The notes: a model not told the origin generated them from the sequence alone. A stretch of 64,000 nucleotides of DNA from Variovorax sp. Root473 (GCF_001426505.1 NZ_LMEV01000017.1:1893095-1957094); one strand, 5' to 3'; counted from the stretch's first letter, positions 8,197-17,703 are shown. A program made the numbers and translations.

Positions 8197-9513
8197 CTAC
8201 GAAAGCTGTGAACCAGAGACTGCAGGGGTGCGCTGCGCACGCTCGCGCCACCACAGCAGAAAGCCGCATGCGAACACGATCACTTGCGTGCCGATGAGCA
8301 GTGCAAAACCCGCGAAAAAACCCGCCGCCGACGAGGCCGCGGTGACCGTGGTGTGCGCTGCACCGCCGCTGTGCGACACCGCGCTGATCACGCCGCCCAT
8401 CAGCGCCGGCATGAAGCCCGCCACGAGGCTGCCCACGCCGTTGGTCACGCCGAAGGCACTGGCCGTGTGCTCGGGCCGCGAGCAGTGCTGCACGGTGCTC
8501 GGAATGGCGGGGCTTTGCAGGCCCCAGAAGAAGTTGGCGGCCACGAGGCAGGTCGCCGCCATGTACGGGTCGCGCGCATTGATGGCGAGCAGCACCGACA
8601 GCGCCACGCCGGCGCTGGCGCCCATGAAGATGAAGGGCACGCGCTCGCGCTCCAGCTTGTCGATGAGCACGCCGCCCGTGAACACGGCAAGCACCGTCGC
8701 GTACTGCGGCAGCGAGGCGATCCAGCCCATCTCGCGCAGCGAGAAGCCGCGCGCTTCACGCAGGTAGGTCGGCAGCCAGTTGCTGCTGCCCCAGAGGTAG
8801 GCCAGCGCCGCCGAGGTCAGCAGCGTGATGAGGAACAAGTGCCGCGTGTGCAGCGCGCCCTTCACGATGCCGGCCACGCGCGACAGCGCATCGCCAAGCG
8901 ACGAAGGCTTGATGCCGTCTCCATGTCCCGGCGGCATGCGCACGAAGGCCAGCACCAACGGAATGCCCAGCACCATGTTGAGCACGCCGAGCAGATGGAA
9001 CGAGCTGTCCCAATCGAACTGCGTGAGCAGATAGCCCACCAGCGGATAACCCACCGCCAGCCCCAGGCCCGTGCCCATGTTCACCAGCGCATTGGGCTTG
9101 CCGTTCTCGTCGCTCTTGAAGTGCGCCTTGATGTACGACGAGGCCAGCGAGAACAGCGGCCCTTCCGACACGCCCAGCAGCACGCGCGAGGCCAGCAGCA
9201 GGCCGTAGCTGTGGAACATCGGCGAGGCCCAGGTCACCACGCCCCACAGGATGAGGCCGTAGACCAGGCTGCGCCGCACACCGAACAGCGCCGAGCAGAA
9301 CGGCGTGAGCACGAAGGCCGAAATGCCGTAGCCCAGCATGAAGGCCGTGGCCAGCAGGCCCTGGCTCACGCGGTCGGAGGGGTCGAGCCCGACGTGCTTC
9401 AGAAAGTCCGCATCGGTGATCAGCACCGCGATGTTGATGCGGTCGACGTAGGAGATCGCCACGATCACGAACAGCGTGATGACGCCGTACCAACGGAAGT
9501 TCTTGCTCTGCAT
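8197..9513 (-). CDS. MFS transporter, anion:cation symporter (ACS) type
   Basis: 438 residues with about 12 membrane segments. The start is placed at MQSKNFRWYG, directly before the first helix VITLFVIVAISYVDRINIAV; the longer frame adds a non-membranous extension. The DRINIAVLITDADF motif and the loop GVSEGPLFSLASSYIKAHF are typical of the ACS family, which imports organic anions such as sugar acids and aromatic carboxylates with protons. It is the last gene of the minus-strand catabolic operon and is the likely inner-membrane importer of the substrate, next to a porin gene. Confidence 0.85.
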   Translation of the reverse strand: MQSKNFRWYGVITLFVIVAISYVDRINIAVLITDADFLKHVGLDPSDRVSQGLLATAFMLGYGISAFVLTPFCSALFGVRRSLVYGLILWGVVTWASPMFHSYGLLLASRVLLGVSEGPLFSLASSYIKAHFKSDENGKPNALVNMGTGLGLAVGYPLVGYLLTQFDWDSSFHLLGVLNMVLGIPLVLAFVRMPPGHGDGIKPSSLGDALSRVAGIVKGALHTRHLFLITLLTSAALAYLWGSSNWLPTYLREARGFSLREMGWIASLPQYATVLAVFTGGVLIDKLERERVPFIFMGASAGVALSVLLAINARDPYMAATCLVAANFFWGLQSPAIPSTVQHCSRPEHTASAFGVTNGVGSLVAGFMPALMGGVISAVSHSGGAAHTTVTAASSAAGFFAGFALLIGTQVIVFACGFLLWWRERAQRTPAVSGSQLS

Positions 9514-9559
9514 GACCGGGGCTCTCTCTGCGTGGATGGGGCGCGCTGTCTTGCCGCGC

Positions 9560-10666
9560 CTAGAACATGTGGCGCATGCCGAACTCGACGCCGCTGGAGG
9601 CGCGGTTGGGCCGCGTGATGGCGCCGGCCAAAGCCTGCGCCGCGCCGTTCTTGTTGCTGATGCGGGCAATGGTTCCGTACACCGCCGTGCGCCTGGACAG
9701 GTTGTGCACGTAGCCGATGGCCAGCTTCGACGTCGTGGGCTCGCGCACCGCGTTGAGCGGCTCCAGCTTGTAGCGCGCGTACGAGGCCTTGATCTCGCCC
9801 GGCCCGATGGGCAGCTGGAAGCCGACCAGCACGCCCTTGGCGTCGGTGCTGCCCTTCGACTCCTTGTACAGCTCGCTCGTGAGCTTGAGGTTCATGAGCG
9901 CCGCATCGAAGGTGTAGGACGCGCCCAGGTTGGTCACGCGCAGGTCGCCGGCGACGTAGCGCGTGCGGCCGGTGGCAATGGCCACGTTGAGGCCGCCACT
10001 CTGGTAGCCGAAGCGCGCGCCCGTGTGCTGGCCGTCGCGCTTGTTCGACACCTGCGTGCCGGGCAGCACCGAGGTCGAGTCGTTCTCGCCCATCGCGTAC
10101 ATCACCTGGCCGTAGAAGCCGCCCAGGCTGGCCGGCAGGAAGTAGCCGACGCTGTTCGAGGCGCGCGTTCCCGTGGGTGCCACGAGGCCGCCCAGGCCCG
10201 AGAAGTAGATCTGGTTGGCGCCGATGCCGCCGCCTGTGCCGAAGGGATCGAAGATCGCGGTGTTCCAGAAGGCGGGCACATAGTCGCGGCCCAGGCGCAC
10301 CTCACCGAAGGGGCCGGCCAGGCTCACGGTCGAGCGGCGATTGAAGCTCATCACGCCAGGCGTGCCGTTGCCGGAGGCCTGGTTGTTCGAGTTCGACGGA
10401 AAGCCCGTGCCGCTGTCGTTCTGCAGCCCCATCTCGAGCCAAAAGCTGGCCGAGAGCCCACCACCGAGGTCTTCGGTGCCGCGGAAGCCGAGGCGGCTGA
10501 ACATGTTGCCGCTGTTGCCCAGCTGCGTCTTGTGGGCCGATCCGTCACCGCTGCCGCGCGTGTAGACCACGGAGGCATCGACCACGCCGAAGAGCGTGAC
10601 GGAAGATTGGGCCAGTGCTCCGCCAGCCGCGGTGGCCGCAGCCATCGCGATCAAGTACTTTTTCAT
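9560..10666 (-). CDS. Gram-negative general porin (burkholderial OmpC-like)
   Basis: 368 residues. A signal peptide MKKYLIAMAAATAAGGALA is followed by the typical mature start QSSVTLFGVVDASVVYTRGS. The sequence has the alternating strands of a 16-stranded trimeric porin, the conserved FNRRSTVSLAGPFGEVRLGR segment forming the constriction-loop neighbourhood, and a C-terminal Phe (GMRHMF), the signature for insertion by the BAM complex. It lies between the MFS gene and the dioxygenase genes on the same strand and probably admits the operon's substrate through the outer membrane. Confidence 0.92.
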   Translation of the reverse strand: MKKYLIAMAAATAAGGALAQSSVTLFGVVDASVVYTRGSGDGSAHKTQLGNSGNMFSRLGFRGTEDLGGGLSASFWLEMGLQNDSGTGFPSNSNNQASGNGTPGVMSFNRRSTVSLAGPFGEVRLGRDYVPAFWNTAIFDPFGTGGGIGANQIYFSGLGGLVAPTGTRASNSVGYFLPASLGGFYGQVMYAMGENDSTSVLPGTQVSNKRDGQHTGARFGYQSGGLNVAIATGRTRYVAGDLRVTNLGASYTFDAALMNLKLTSELYKESKGSTDAKGVLVGFQLPIGPGEIKASYARYKLEPLNAVREPTTSKLAIGYVHNLSRRTAVYGTIARISNKNGAAQALAGAITRPNRASSGVEFGMRHMF

Positions 10667-10722
10667 TGAATGTCTCGGTTGGTTTTTCTCTCGGCCGTCT
10701 TGTGGGGTGTGGCCTCAGCGTC

Positions 10723-11691
10723 TCAAATGTCCAGCACCAGCCGCTCGCCCTTGCAGCGAGAGACACAGATCATCATGGTCTTGTTGGACGCACGTTCGAT
10801 CTTGGTGAGGATGCCGTCGTGGTGATCGACTTCGCCCTCGATCACCGCCGTTTCGCAGGCGCCGCAGACGCCTTCCTTGCAGCTGTGGTCGGGGTTGAGG
10901 CCAGCGTCGATCAGGCTGTCGAGAATCGACTTGCCCGGAGGCACCTCGACGCTCTTGCCGCTCCTGGCGCACTGCACCACGCAGGTCTGTGTGGCGCTCG
11001 GCGCCTCCACGTGCACGGCGGCGAAGCGCTCGATGTGTGCGTTGGCGTAGCCCAGTTGCTCGCAGCTCTTTTCGAAGGCGTCGAGCATCGGCGTGGGGCC
11101 GCAGCAGTAGTAGTGGCTGGCGGCGCCCTTGCCGGCCAGCAGCGATGCGAGGTCGGGCGGCGCGCCCTTCTCGTCGTCGAAGTGCCAGGTGAGCTGCACC
11201 GACTTCTCGGCGGCCAGCGCCTCGATGGCGTCGCAGAAGGCGGCCTCTTTGCGGGTGCGCGCGCAGTAGACGATTTCGACCGGCTTGCCGATCGCAACGA
11301 GCCGCTGCAGCATGCACCAGATGGGCGTCACGCCAATGCCACCGGCCACGAGCACGGAGCGTTCGGCGCCCTCTTCCAGCCTGAAGTTGTTGCGCGGTGC
11401 CGAGATCGGCAGTGTCATGCCCACGCGCAGCTGCTGGTGCACGTAGCGCGAGCCGCCGCGGCTCTTGCGGTCGTTGAGCACGCCCACCACGTAGCGCTGG
11501 CGGTCGCTGGAAGGGTTGCACAGCGAGTAGCTGCGCACCAACCCATTGGGCAGGTGCAGGTCGATGTGGGAGCCGGCCTCGAAGGCGGGAAAGTCCACCG
11601 CCGGCGTGGCGGGCCGGAACTCGACGCTGACGATGCCGTCGGCCTCGTAGCGCATGGTGTGCACGAGGGCGTTCAGCGTGGGAGAAGACAT
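10723..11691 (-). CDS. Oxygenase reductase, FMN/NAD/2Fe-2S (phthalate or vanillate type)
   Basis: 322 residues with the class IA order: FMN domain with RSYSLCN (53-59), NAD domain with GGIGVTP (117-123), and a C-terminal plant-type 2Fe-2S domain with ligands Cys271, Cys276, Cys279 and Cys309. It transfers electrons from NADH to a terminal Rieske oxygenase, whose gene lies 23 bp upstream in the same direction. The start at MSSPTLNALV fits the family length; the longer upstream frame is the antisense-like shadow of the oxygenase gene. Best family match is the phthalate dioxygenase reductase / vanillate demethylase reductase group. Confidence 0.9.
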   Translation of the reverse strand: MSSPTLNALVHTMRYEADGIVSVEFRPATPAVDFPAFEAGSHIDLHLPNGLVRSYSLCNPSSDRQRYVVGVLNDRKSRGGSRYVHQQLRVGMTLPISAPRNNFRLEEGAERSVLVAGGIGVTPIWCMLQRLVAIGKPVEIVYCARTRKEAAFCDAIEALAAEKSVQLTWHFDDEKGAPPDLASLLAGKGAASHYYCCGPTPMLDAFEKSCEQLGYANAHIERFAAVHVEAPSATQTCVVQCARSGKSVEVPPGKSILDSLIDAGLNPDHSCKEGVCGACETAVIEGEVDHHDGILTKIERASNKTMMICVSRCKGERLVLDI

Positions 11692-11714
11692 GGTGATGCT
11701 CGCTTGCTTGCAGT

Positions 11715-12758
11715 TCAGGCCGTGGCGGCCTCGGCTTGCGCCAGCTGCGCTTGCGCGAGGTTGCGCATGTGGCGGCGCAGGCGAACGATGCCCAGGTCGT
11801 GCTGGTAGAGGTTCTCGTGCTGGTTGGCGTCGGCTTCCATTTCTTCGAGCATCACGCGGTCCTGCTCCAGCACGTGCCAGTGGCGCGCTTCGAGGCGGTT
11901 CTTGTAGAGGAAGCGCCAGGTGTCGCGCTCCCAGCCTGGCGACAGCTTGCGTGCGCGCCAGAAGAAGGTGGCCGTCATGCCGTTGGCCATCGGCGAGAAC
12001 GCGCCGATGATGATGAAGTTGCCGCCGGGGCCGCCGGTCTTCGGGTACGGAATCTCCAGGCGCATCCAGTGGATGCCGGTGTCGGCCCACTCGGTCCAGT
12101 CGAAGTTGACGTTGCGCTGGCCTTCCTTCTCGAACACGAAGCCGATGTCGGTCGGGCGCACGCCGAACTTGGCGCTGGAGTCGCCCTCGGCCATCGAGTG
12201 CGACTGCTTGTGCAGGTACGTGCCGTGCATTGGGTCCATCACGTTGTCCAGCACGTAGCGGTAGTCGCCCTTCCACTCCGTGTAGCACAGGAAGTTGGAA
12301 TACTCGGCCTCGTCGGTCAGCTGCTCGGGCAGCACCAGCGGCGGCGGCACGTCGACCGGCTCTTTCGAGTTGTAGAGAAACACCGCGCCCGCGCGCTCCT
12401 GCACGTGGAAGTGGCGCGTGGCGCGCGAGCCTTCGAGCTTGCAGCCCGGGCTGCCGGGCACGCGCGTGACCACGCCGTCGTGGCGCACTTCGACGCCGTG
12501 GTACGGGCACGAGAGCCGGTCGCCCAGGATCACGCCCTGCGACAGTGGCGCGCCGCGGTGCGGGCAGCGGTCTTCCAGCGCGTGCAGCACGCCTTCGCCG
12601 TCGCGCCACAGCGCGATCTTGCGGCCGAGGCGGCGCAGGGAGATCGGGTTCTCCTTGATGAAGTGCGAGGGGCAGATCGGGTACCAGAGGTCTTTCAGGC
12701 CGATCTCCAGCAGGTGGTCGACCGGATCGGCGGGAACGGGGGTGATGGCGATGGTCAT
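11715..12758 (-). CDS. Rieske aromatic-ring oxygenase, alpha subunit
   Basis: 347 residues starting at MTIAITPVPA, with AGGAG just upstream. The Rieske 2Fe-2S ligands are CPH at 65-67 and CPYH at 84-87. The mononuclear iron site is in DNVMDPMHGTYLH (His178 and His183, with Asp175 as the bridging residue). No separate beta subunit is present, as is usual for phthalate-type (alpha-only) oxygenases that hydroxylate or O-demethylate aromatic acids. It is paired with the reductase downstream and a small HTH-like gene upstream. The substrate cannot be read from the sequence. Confidence 0.92.
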   Translation of the reverse strand: MTIAITPVPADPVDHLLEIGLKDLWYPICPSHFIKENPISLRRLGRKIALWRDGEGVLHALEDRCPHRGAPLSQGVILGDRLSCPYHGVEVRHDGVVTRVPGSPGCKLEGSRATRHFHVQERAGAVFLYNSKEPVDVPPPLVLPEQLTDEAEYSNFLCYTEWKGDYRYVLDNVMDPMHGTYLHKQSHSMAEGDSSAKFGVRPTDIGFVFEKEGQRNVNFDWTEWADTGIHWMRLEIPYPKTGGPGGNFIIIGAFSPMANGMTATFFWRARKLSPGWERDTWRFLYKNRLEARHWHVLEQDRVMLEEMEADANQHENLYQHDLGIVRLRRHMRNLAQAQLAQAEAATA

Positions 12759-12769
12759 GGTGGTTCTCC

Positions 12770-12991
12770 TCAGGCGGCCAGCGCGGCCATTTCCTTGCGG
12801 TACAGCGCCTCGGTCCATGCGAGGCCGCCCGGCGTGGCCAGGCCGCTGTCGTTCAGGCGTTGCACCAGGCCCGGCAGGTCATGGATGCCGTCGACGTAGG
12901 CGCGTTCGATCACGTCGCCCAGCAGGTCTTCGTAGGTGGTCGCGGGGCGCTGGCGCGCCTGGTGCGGTTGGAGAAAGCGGTCTTGTTGCAT
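12770..12991 (-). CDS. Small recombinase-like HTH protein
   Basis: 73 residues. The segment LVQRLNDSGLATPGGLAWT followed by a helix resembles the recombinase-domain helix-turn-helix of large serine recombinases (LN..G..T..G..W pattern), but there is no catalytic domain. It sits 11 bp upstream of the Rieske oxygenase gene and 30 bp downstream of the flavin monooxygenase gene, clearly within the operon. It may be an accessory or assembly protein, or a small DNA-binding protein; function is unknown. Confidence 0.6.
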   Translation of the reverse strand: MQQDRFLQPHQARQRPATTYEDLLGDVIERAYVDGIHDLPGLVQRLNDSGLATPGGLAWTEALYRKEMAALAA

Positions 12992-13021
12992 CGTGAGCCT
13001 CCGTGAACGAGGGGGAAAATT

Positions 13022-14209
13022 TCAGGCAGTGGCAGTGGCAGCAGCGACGGCGCCCTGCGCCGGTTCGCCCAACGGGACGGCCCAGGCGTCGTAGGCGTAC
13101 ACCCAGTCGGCGTTGCCGCCTTCGCGCAGCCAGTTGTTGCCGCGTGAGCCGAGCTGCACCTGGCTGGCGCGTTGGATGCGCGCGGTCTGGTAGGCCTGCA
13201 GCGCGGCGGAAATGTCGGCGATGTTCGACATTCCCACGCCGTCGAGGTGGCGCGACAGCACCACGGCGTCTTCGATGGCCATGCCGGCGCCCTGTGCCAT
13301 GAAGGGCAGCATCGGGTGCGCGGCATCGCCCAACAACGCCATGCGGCCCTGCGCCCACGCGGGCATGGGGTCGCGCTCGTACAGCGCGGTCTTCAGCACC
13401 GTGTCGCAGGCGTCGAGCAGCGCGCGCGCCTCGGGGTGGTAGGCGACGTACTGCTCGCGCAGTTCGTCGACGCTGCCCGGCGCGGTCCACGACTCCAGGT
13501 GCCAGGTGTCCTGCGGCGTGGTCGCAAAGATGAAGATGTCCTTGCCGCGGTTCAGCGGGAACGTGACGATCTGGCTCTGCGGGTTCGGGCCCCACCACTT
13601 GGTGAAGGCGCCCAGGTTGGGCACGCCGGCCACGCGCTCGGCGGGCACCACGGCGCGGTAGGCGACGATGCCCGTGAAGCGCGGGCTCTCGGCGCCGAAC
13701 ATCGCGGTGCGCACACCCGAGTGGATGCCGTCGGCGCCGATGAGCGCCCCCACGCGGGCGCTGGTGCCGTCGCTGAACGACAGGGTCACGCCGTTGTCGT
13801 CGGCCGCGATGGTCTCGGCGCGCTTGCCCAGCGCCACGCGCTCGGCCGGGAACATGTCGGCCAGCGCGGCCAGCAGGTCGGCGCGGTGGATGGTGAGCTG
13901 CGGCGCGCCGTAGCGCTGTTCGGCCGAGTCGGCCATTTCGAGGCGCGAGGTTTCCTCGCCGCTGTCGTAGGTGCGGCTGATGCGGTGCGACGGGCGGGCC
14001 GCCGTCACGCGGGCGGCGTCGCCCACGCCCAGTCCGTCGAGCGCGCGAACGGCGTTCGGCGTGAGGTTGATGTCGGCGCCGACGCGGGCGAACTGCTTGG
14101 CCTGCTCGAACACGACCACGTCGTGCCCCGCGCGGCGCAGTGCGATGGCGGCGACCAGGCCGCCGATGCCGGCTCCGACGATGCCGATGGTGGATTCGCT
14201 GGTGTTCAT
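13022..14209 (-). CDS. FAD-dependent aromatic monooxygenase (salicylate hydroxylase-like)
   Basis: 395 residues of the class A flavoprotein hydroxylase family. It shows the FAD-binding GAGIGG (12-17) with the Glu at the end of strand two (VVVFEQ), the DG motif in GALIGADGIHS, and the GD motif in MALLGDAAHPMLPFMAQGAG. The closest familiar groups are salicylate 1-hydroxylase, 3-hydroxybenzoate 6-hydroxylase and 6-hydroxynicotinate 3-monooxygenase. It should add one hydroxyl to an aromatic acid using NAD(P)H and O2, likely preparing the ring for cleavage by the extradiol-type enzyme encoded upstream. Start MNTSESTIG chosen because the Rossmann motif follows at once. Confidence 0.88.
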   Translation of the reverse strand: MNTSESTIGIVGAGIGGLVAAIALRRAGHDVVVFEQAKQFARVGADINLTPNAVRALDGLGVGDAARVTAARPSHRISRTYDSGEETSRLEMADSAEQRYGAPQLTIHRADLLAALADMFPAERVALGKRAETIAADDNGVTLSFSDGTSARVGALIGADGIHSGVRTAMFGAESPRFTGIVAYRAVVPAERVAGVPNLGAFTKWWGPNPQSQIVTFPLNRGKDIFIFATTPQDTWHLESWTAPGSVDELREQYVAYHPEARALLDACDTVLKTALYERDPMPAWAQGRMALLGDAAHPMLPFMAQGAGMAIEDAVVLSRHLDGVGMSNIADISAALQAYQTARIQRASQVQLGSRGNNWLREGGNADWVYAYDAWAVPLGEPAQGAVAAATATA

Positions 14210-14241
14210 GGTGTCCGTCTCTGCTTGTTGTTGTAGGCGGC

Positions 14242-15228
14242 TCACTCGGCCACGATGTTGCGGGCCTTGATGATCCTGGCCCACACCGCCGTCTCGTCGC
14301 GGATGTAGGTGGCGAACTCGGCGGGCTTCATGGCCGCGTCAGTCATGCCTTGGGCCTTCAGGCGCTCGCGCACATCGGGCTGGGCCAGCATGTCGGCGGC
14401 GTCTTTCGCGAGCTGCTCGACCACGGCGGGCGGCGTGCCCTTGGGGGCCAGCAGGCCATACCACGAGGTCACGGCCACGCCCTGGATGCCCTGCTCCGCC
14501 AGCGTGGGGATGTCGGGTGCGGCGGGGCTGCGCCTGGCTTCGGTCACGCCCAGCGCGACGAGCTTGCCGTTCTTGATGAAGGGCATGGTCGCGGGCAGGT
14601 TGCTGAACATCAGCGGCACCGAGCCGCCGAGCACGTCGTTCAGCGCGGGCGCCGTGCCCTTGTACGGCACGTGCAGCAGGTCGATGCCGGCTTGCTGCTT
14701 GAACAGCTCGCCCGCCAGGTGCAGGCCGCTGCCTACGCCCGGCGAGGCGTACGACAGCGTGTTGGGCTTGGCCTTGGCCATGGCCACCAGCTCCTTCGCG
14801 CTCTTGATGCCCGAGGCCGGCGCGGCCACCAGCACGTTGGGCGCCTTGGCGAGCATGGTCACGGGCACGAAGTCTTTTTCGATGTTGAACGGAAAGTTCG
14901 GCATCAGCGTCGGGTTGATCGTGAGGTTGCCCGCCGGCACCACGAGCAGCGTGTGGCCGTCGCCCTTGGCGCGCTTGACCTTGTCGATGCCGATGTTGCC
15001 GGCCGCGCCCACCAGGTTCTCGACCACGGCCGCCTGGCCGTAGCGCTTGGCCAGGCCGTCGGACAGCACACGGGCCAACGTGTCGACCGGGCCGCCGGGC
15101 GGGAACGGCGAGACGATGGTGAAGCGGTCGCTCGACAGCTGCTTGTGCGCGTCGCTCTGTGCGTGCGCGGGCAAGGCAATGGCCAGCGCGGCGGCAGCCA
15201 TCAGGGAGAAGGAAAGACGTCGTTGCAT
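14242..15228 (-). CDS. Bug family (TTT) periplasmic solute-binding protein
   Basis: 328 residues. The start at MQRRLSFSLM gives a Sec signal ending near LPAHAQS. The mature sequence has the Bug signatures: FTIVSPFPPGGPVDTLARVL, the AAGNIG loop, the LHVPYKGTAPALNDVLGG motif and the IPTLAEQGIQG segment. Bug receptors bind carboxylates and feed tripartite tricarboxylate transporters, but no TctA/TctB genes are in the window. It is one of two Bug genes in this operon (the other at 24276-25259). Confidence 0.88.
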   Translation of the reverse strand: MQRRLSFSLMAAAALAIALPAHAQSDAHKQLSSDRFTIVSPFPPGGPVDTLARVLSDGLAKRYGQAAVVENLVGAAGNIGIDKVKRAKGDGHTLLVVPAGNLTINPTLMPNFPFNIEKDFVPVTMLAKAPNVLVAAPASGIKSAKELVAMAKAKPNTLSYASPGVGSGLHLAGELFKQQAGIDLLHVPYKGTAPALNDVLGGSVPLMFSNLPATMPFIKNGKLVALGVTEARRSPAAPDIPTLAEQGIQGVAVTSWYGLLAPKGTPPAVVEQLAKDAADMLAQPDVRERLKAQGMTDAAMKPAEFATYIRDETAVWARIIKARNIVAE

Positions 15229-15242
15229 GAGGTTCACCGGGT

Positions 15243-16214
15243 TCACTTTTTCTCGGTCAGGAAAGCACCTTTCGGGCCTTCCGCGTTCTTCTGGCGACGG
15301 GTGTTGCCGTCGAGGCCACCGTCGACCGCCCATTCGGCGAACACGGTCGGGCCGGGTTCGAACTCGCGCGGCTGCCAGTCGGCCGTGAGCTGGTCTTCGT
15401 CGGCGTAGTACTCGATGAGGCCGCCGGCCGGGTTCTTGAAGTACCAGAAATACGCGGACGACACCGGGTGACGGCCCGGGCCCAGCTGGGTTTCCCAGCC
15501 GCAGCGCGAGAAATGCAGGCCGCCGCCGAACACCTCGTGGATGTCGCGCACGGTGAAGGCCACGTGGTTCAGCCCGCGCTTGCCCGACGGAATCTGCAGC
15601 AGGAACAGGTCGTGGTGGCCGCCCTCGGGCGCGCAGCGCATGAAGGCGCCGCGGTTCGGATAACCGTCGGACGAAACGAAGCCGAAGCGCTGCGCGTAGA
15701 ACGCGCTCGTGCCCTTCACATCACTCACGAAGAACACGACGTGGCCGACCTCGATCGGCGTGGCACGTTCGTAGATCGGCGCGGGCTGGTTCACGCGCGG
15801 CTTGGCGTTCCAGGTGTTCATGGCGCCGCAGTCGACTTCGACCGCGCGCTTGCGGCTGACCTGCAGCCGCACGGCCAGGCCGTTGGGGTCGGTGCAGCCG
15901 ATGCGGCGCGCGCCGTCGACCGTGGTGTCGGTGAAGGCCGGGTCTTGCGCGATGGCGGCGGCGTAGCGCTCCAGGTCGGCGTCGCTTTGCACGCCCCACA
16001 CCACTTCGCGCAGCGTCGGGCCCTCTTCCATCGCGGGCGGCAGGCCGGGCTTGTCCCACGCCGCAACGACCACCTTGCAGCCGTTGAGGCACTCGAAGAC
16101 GAGCTCGTCGGCGGCCTCCGACTTCAGTGCGAGGCCCCAGTCCTGGAAGAACTGGCGGCAGGCGGGCAGGTCGTCCGCGCCGTAGGTGATCTGGTCGATG
16201 CCAAGTACGCTCAT
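15243..16214 (-). CDS. VOC-fold extradiol-type dioxygenase
   Basis: 323 residues with two vicinal-oxygen-chelate modules. The likely metal ligands are in the C-terminal module: His in EVGHVVFFV, His in RGLNHVAFTV, and Glu in GGLIEYYAD, the His-His-Glu triad of type I extradiol dioxygenases. SGKRGLNHVAFTVRDIHEV is typical of the catechol 2,3-dioxygenase/bleomycin-resistance superfamily. It probably cleaves a dihydroxylated ring made by the oxygenases of the same operon. The start has an AGGAGC ribosome site; 14 bp separate it from the aldehyde dehydrogenase gene upstream. Confidence 0.82.
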   Translation of the reverse strand: MSVLGIDQITYGADDLPACRQFFQDWGLALKSEAADELVFECLNGCKVVVAAWDKPGLPPAMEEGPTLREVVWGVQSDADLERYAAAIAQDPAFTDTTVDGARRIGCTDPNGLAVRLQVSRKRAVEVDCGAMNTWNAKPRVNQPAPIYERATPIEVGHVVFFVSDVKGTSAFYAQRFGFVSSDGYPNRGAFMRCAPEGGHHDLFLLQIPSGKRGLNHVAFTVRDIHEVFGGGLHFSRCGWETQLGPGRHPVSSAYFWYFKNPAGGLIEYYADEDQLTADWQPREFEPGPTVFAEWAVDGGLDGNTRRQKNAEGPKGAFLTEKK

Positions 16215-16227
16215 GGTGTGCTCCTGT

Positions 16228-17703
16228 TCAGTTCGCCCACGGGAGCGGTTGGTCGTTCGTGCCCCAGTACATGCTCTTTTGCTCCATGTACTGGAAGATG
16301 CCTTCGCGGCCCTTCTCGCGGCCCAGCCCGCTGTCGCGCCAGCCGCCGAACGGCGTCGACACCGAGAACTGCTTGTAGGTGTTGACCCAGACCGTGCCGG
16401 CCTGCACCGCGCGGCCCAGCTTCCAGGCACGCTTGAAGTCGCGGCTCCACACACCGGCCGCCAGCGCGTAGATGCTGTCGTTGGCCTGCGCGATCAGCTC
16501 TTCCTCGTTGTCGAAGGGCATCGCGACCAGCACCGGGCCGAAGATTTCTTCCTGGCTGATGCGGGCATTGTTGGTCAGGCCTTCGAGGATCGTCGGCTGG
16601 TAGAAGTAGCCCTTGTCGTAGCCGGCGCCGTGCGGGCGCACGCCGCCCGTGCGGATGCGGCCGCCTTCCGACACGCCCAGGTCCACATAACGCTCGATGC
16701 CCTCGCGGTGCTTGGCCGTGATGAGCGGCCCCATCTGCGTGCGCTCCGAGGCCGGGTCGCCCACGCGCAGGGCATTGGCACCTTCGGCCAGGCGCGTGAG
16801 GAACTCGTCGTAGATGCCGCGCGCCACGAACAGGCGCGAGCCCGCGATGCACGACTCGCCCGACGAACTGAAGATGCCGTACAGCACGCCGTTCACCGCA
16901 TGGTCGAGGTCGGCGTCGTCGAGCACCATGGTGGGCGACTTGCCACCGAGTTCGAGCGACACCGGCATCATCTTGTCGGCCGCGATGTGGGCGATGTGTT
17001 TGCCGGTGGTGGTGCCGCCCGTGAACGACACGCGCTTGACCAGCGGATGCTTGGTGATCGCGTCGCCAATGACCGAGCCCTTGCCCGGCAGCACGCTGAC
17101 GATGCCCTTGGGCACGCCGGCCTGCTCGCAGATGCGGGCCAGCTCCAGCGCCATGAGCGGCGTGACTTCGGCGGGCTTCACGACCACCGCGTTGCCGGCG
17201 GCCAACGCGGGCGCCAGCTTCTGGGCTTCGCTCGCGATCGGCGAGTTCCACGGCGTGATGGCCGCAACCACACCCATGGGCTCGTGCACGCTCATCGTGA
17301 CGAAGGCACCACGCGAGGGGGTGATGGTTTCTTCGAGCGTTTCGAGCGCGGCGGCAAAGAACTGGAAGGTGCCCGCGGCGCTGGCCACGAGGTTGCGGGT
17401 TTCGCTGATCGGCTTGCCGTTGTCCAGGCGCTGCTTCTGCGCGAGCGACTCGCCCTCTTCGCGGATCAGCTGTGCCACGCGGTGCAGCACGGCCGCGCGC
17501 TCGTGCGGCAGGCGCTGGGCCCAGCCGCTGGTGCGAAAGGCGTGGTCGGCGCGGGTGATGGCCTCTTCGACGTCGGCCAGGCTCGCAGCCTTCAGGCGCG
17601 CGATGGGCTCGCCGGTGGCCGGGTACAGGCTTTCGTAGACGTCACCGCCGCCCAGGCGCCATTCGCCGGCGATGCAGATCGGAAGGAGTTCGGTGGAGAT
17701 CAT
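16228..17703 (-). CDS. NAD(P)-dependent aldehyde dehydrogenase
   Basis: 491 residues, full length for the ALDH superfamily. Catalytic features are intact: Asn153 in PWNSP, the cofactor loop FTGGTTTGK (about 227-235), general base Glu251 in LELGGK and nucleophile Cys285 in GESC. Closest to the betaine-/semialdehyde-type group. It would oxidise an aldehyde intermediate such as a ring-cleavage semialdehyde. It is nearly contiguous with the aspartate-dehydrogenase-like gene upstream (8 bp) and the VOC gene downstream. Confidence 0.92.
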   Translation of the reverse strand: MISTELLPICIAGEWRLGGGDVYESLYPATGEPIARLKAASLADVEEAITRADHAFRTSGWAQRLPHERAAVLHRVAQLIREEGESLAQKQRLDNGKPISETRNLVASAAGTFQFFAAALETLEETITPSRGAFVTMSVHEPMGVVAAITPWNSPIASEAQKLAPALAAGNAVVVKPAEVTPLMALELARICEQAGVPKGIVSVLPGKGSVIGDAITKHPLVKRVSFTGGTTTGKHIAHIAADKMMPVSLELGGKSPTMVLDDADLDHAVNGVLYGIFSSSGESCIAGSRLFVARGIYDEFLTRLAEGANALRVGDPASERTQMGPLITAKHREGIERYVDLGVSEGGRIRTGGVRPHGAGYDKGYFYQPTILEGLTNNARISQEEIFGPVLVAMPFDNEEELIAQANDSIYALAAGVWSRDFKRAWKLGRAVQAGTVWVNTYKQFSVSTPFGGWRDSGLGREKGREGIFQYMEQKSMYWGTNDQPLPWAN

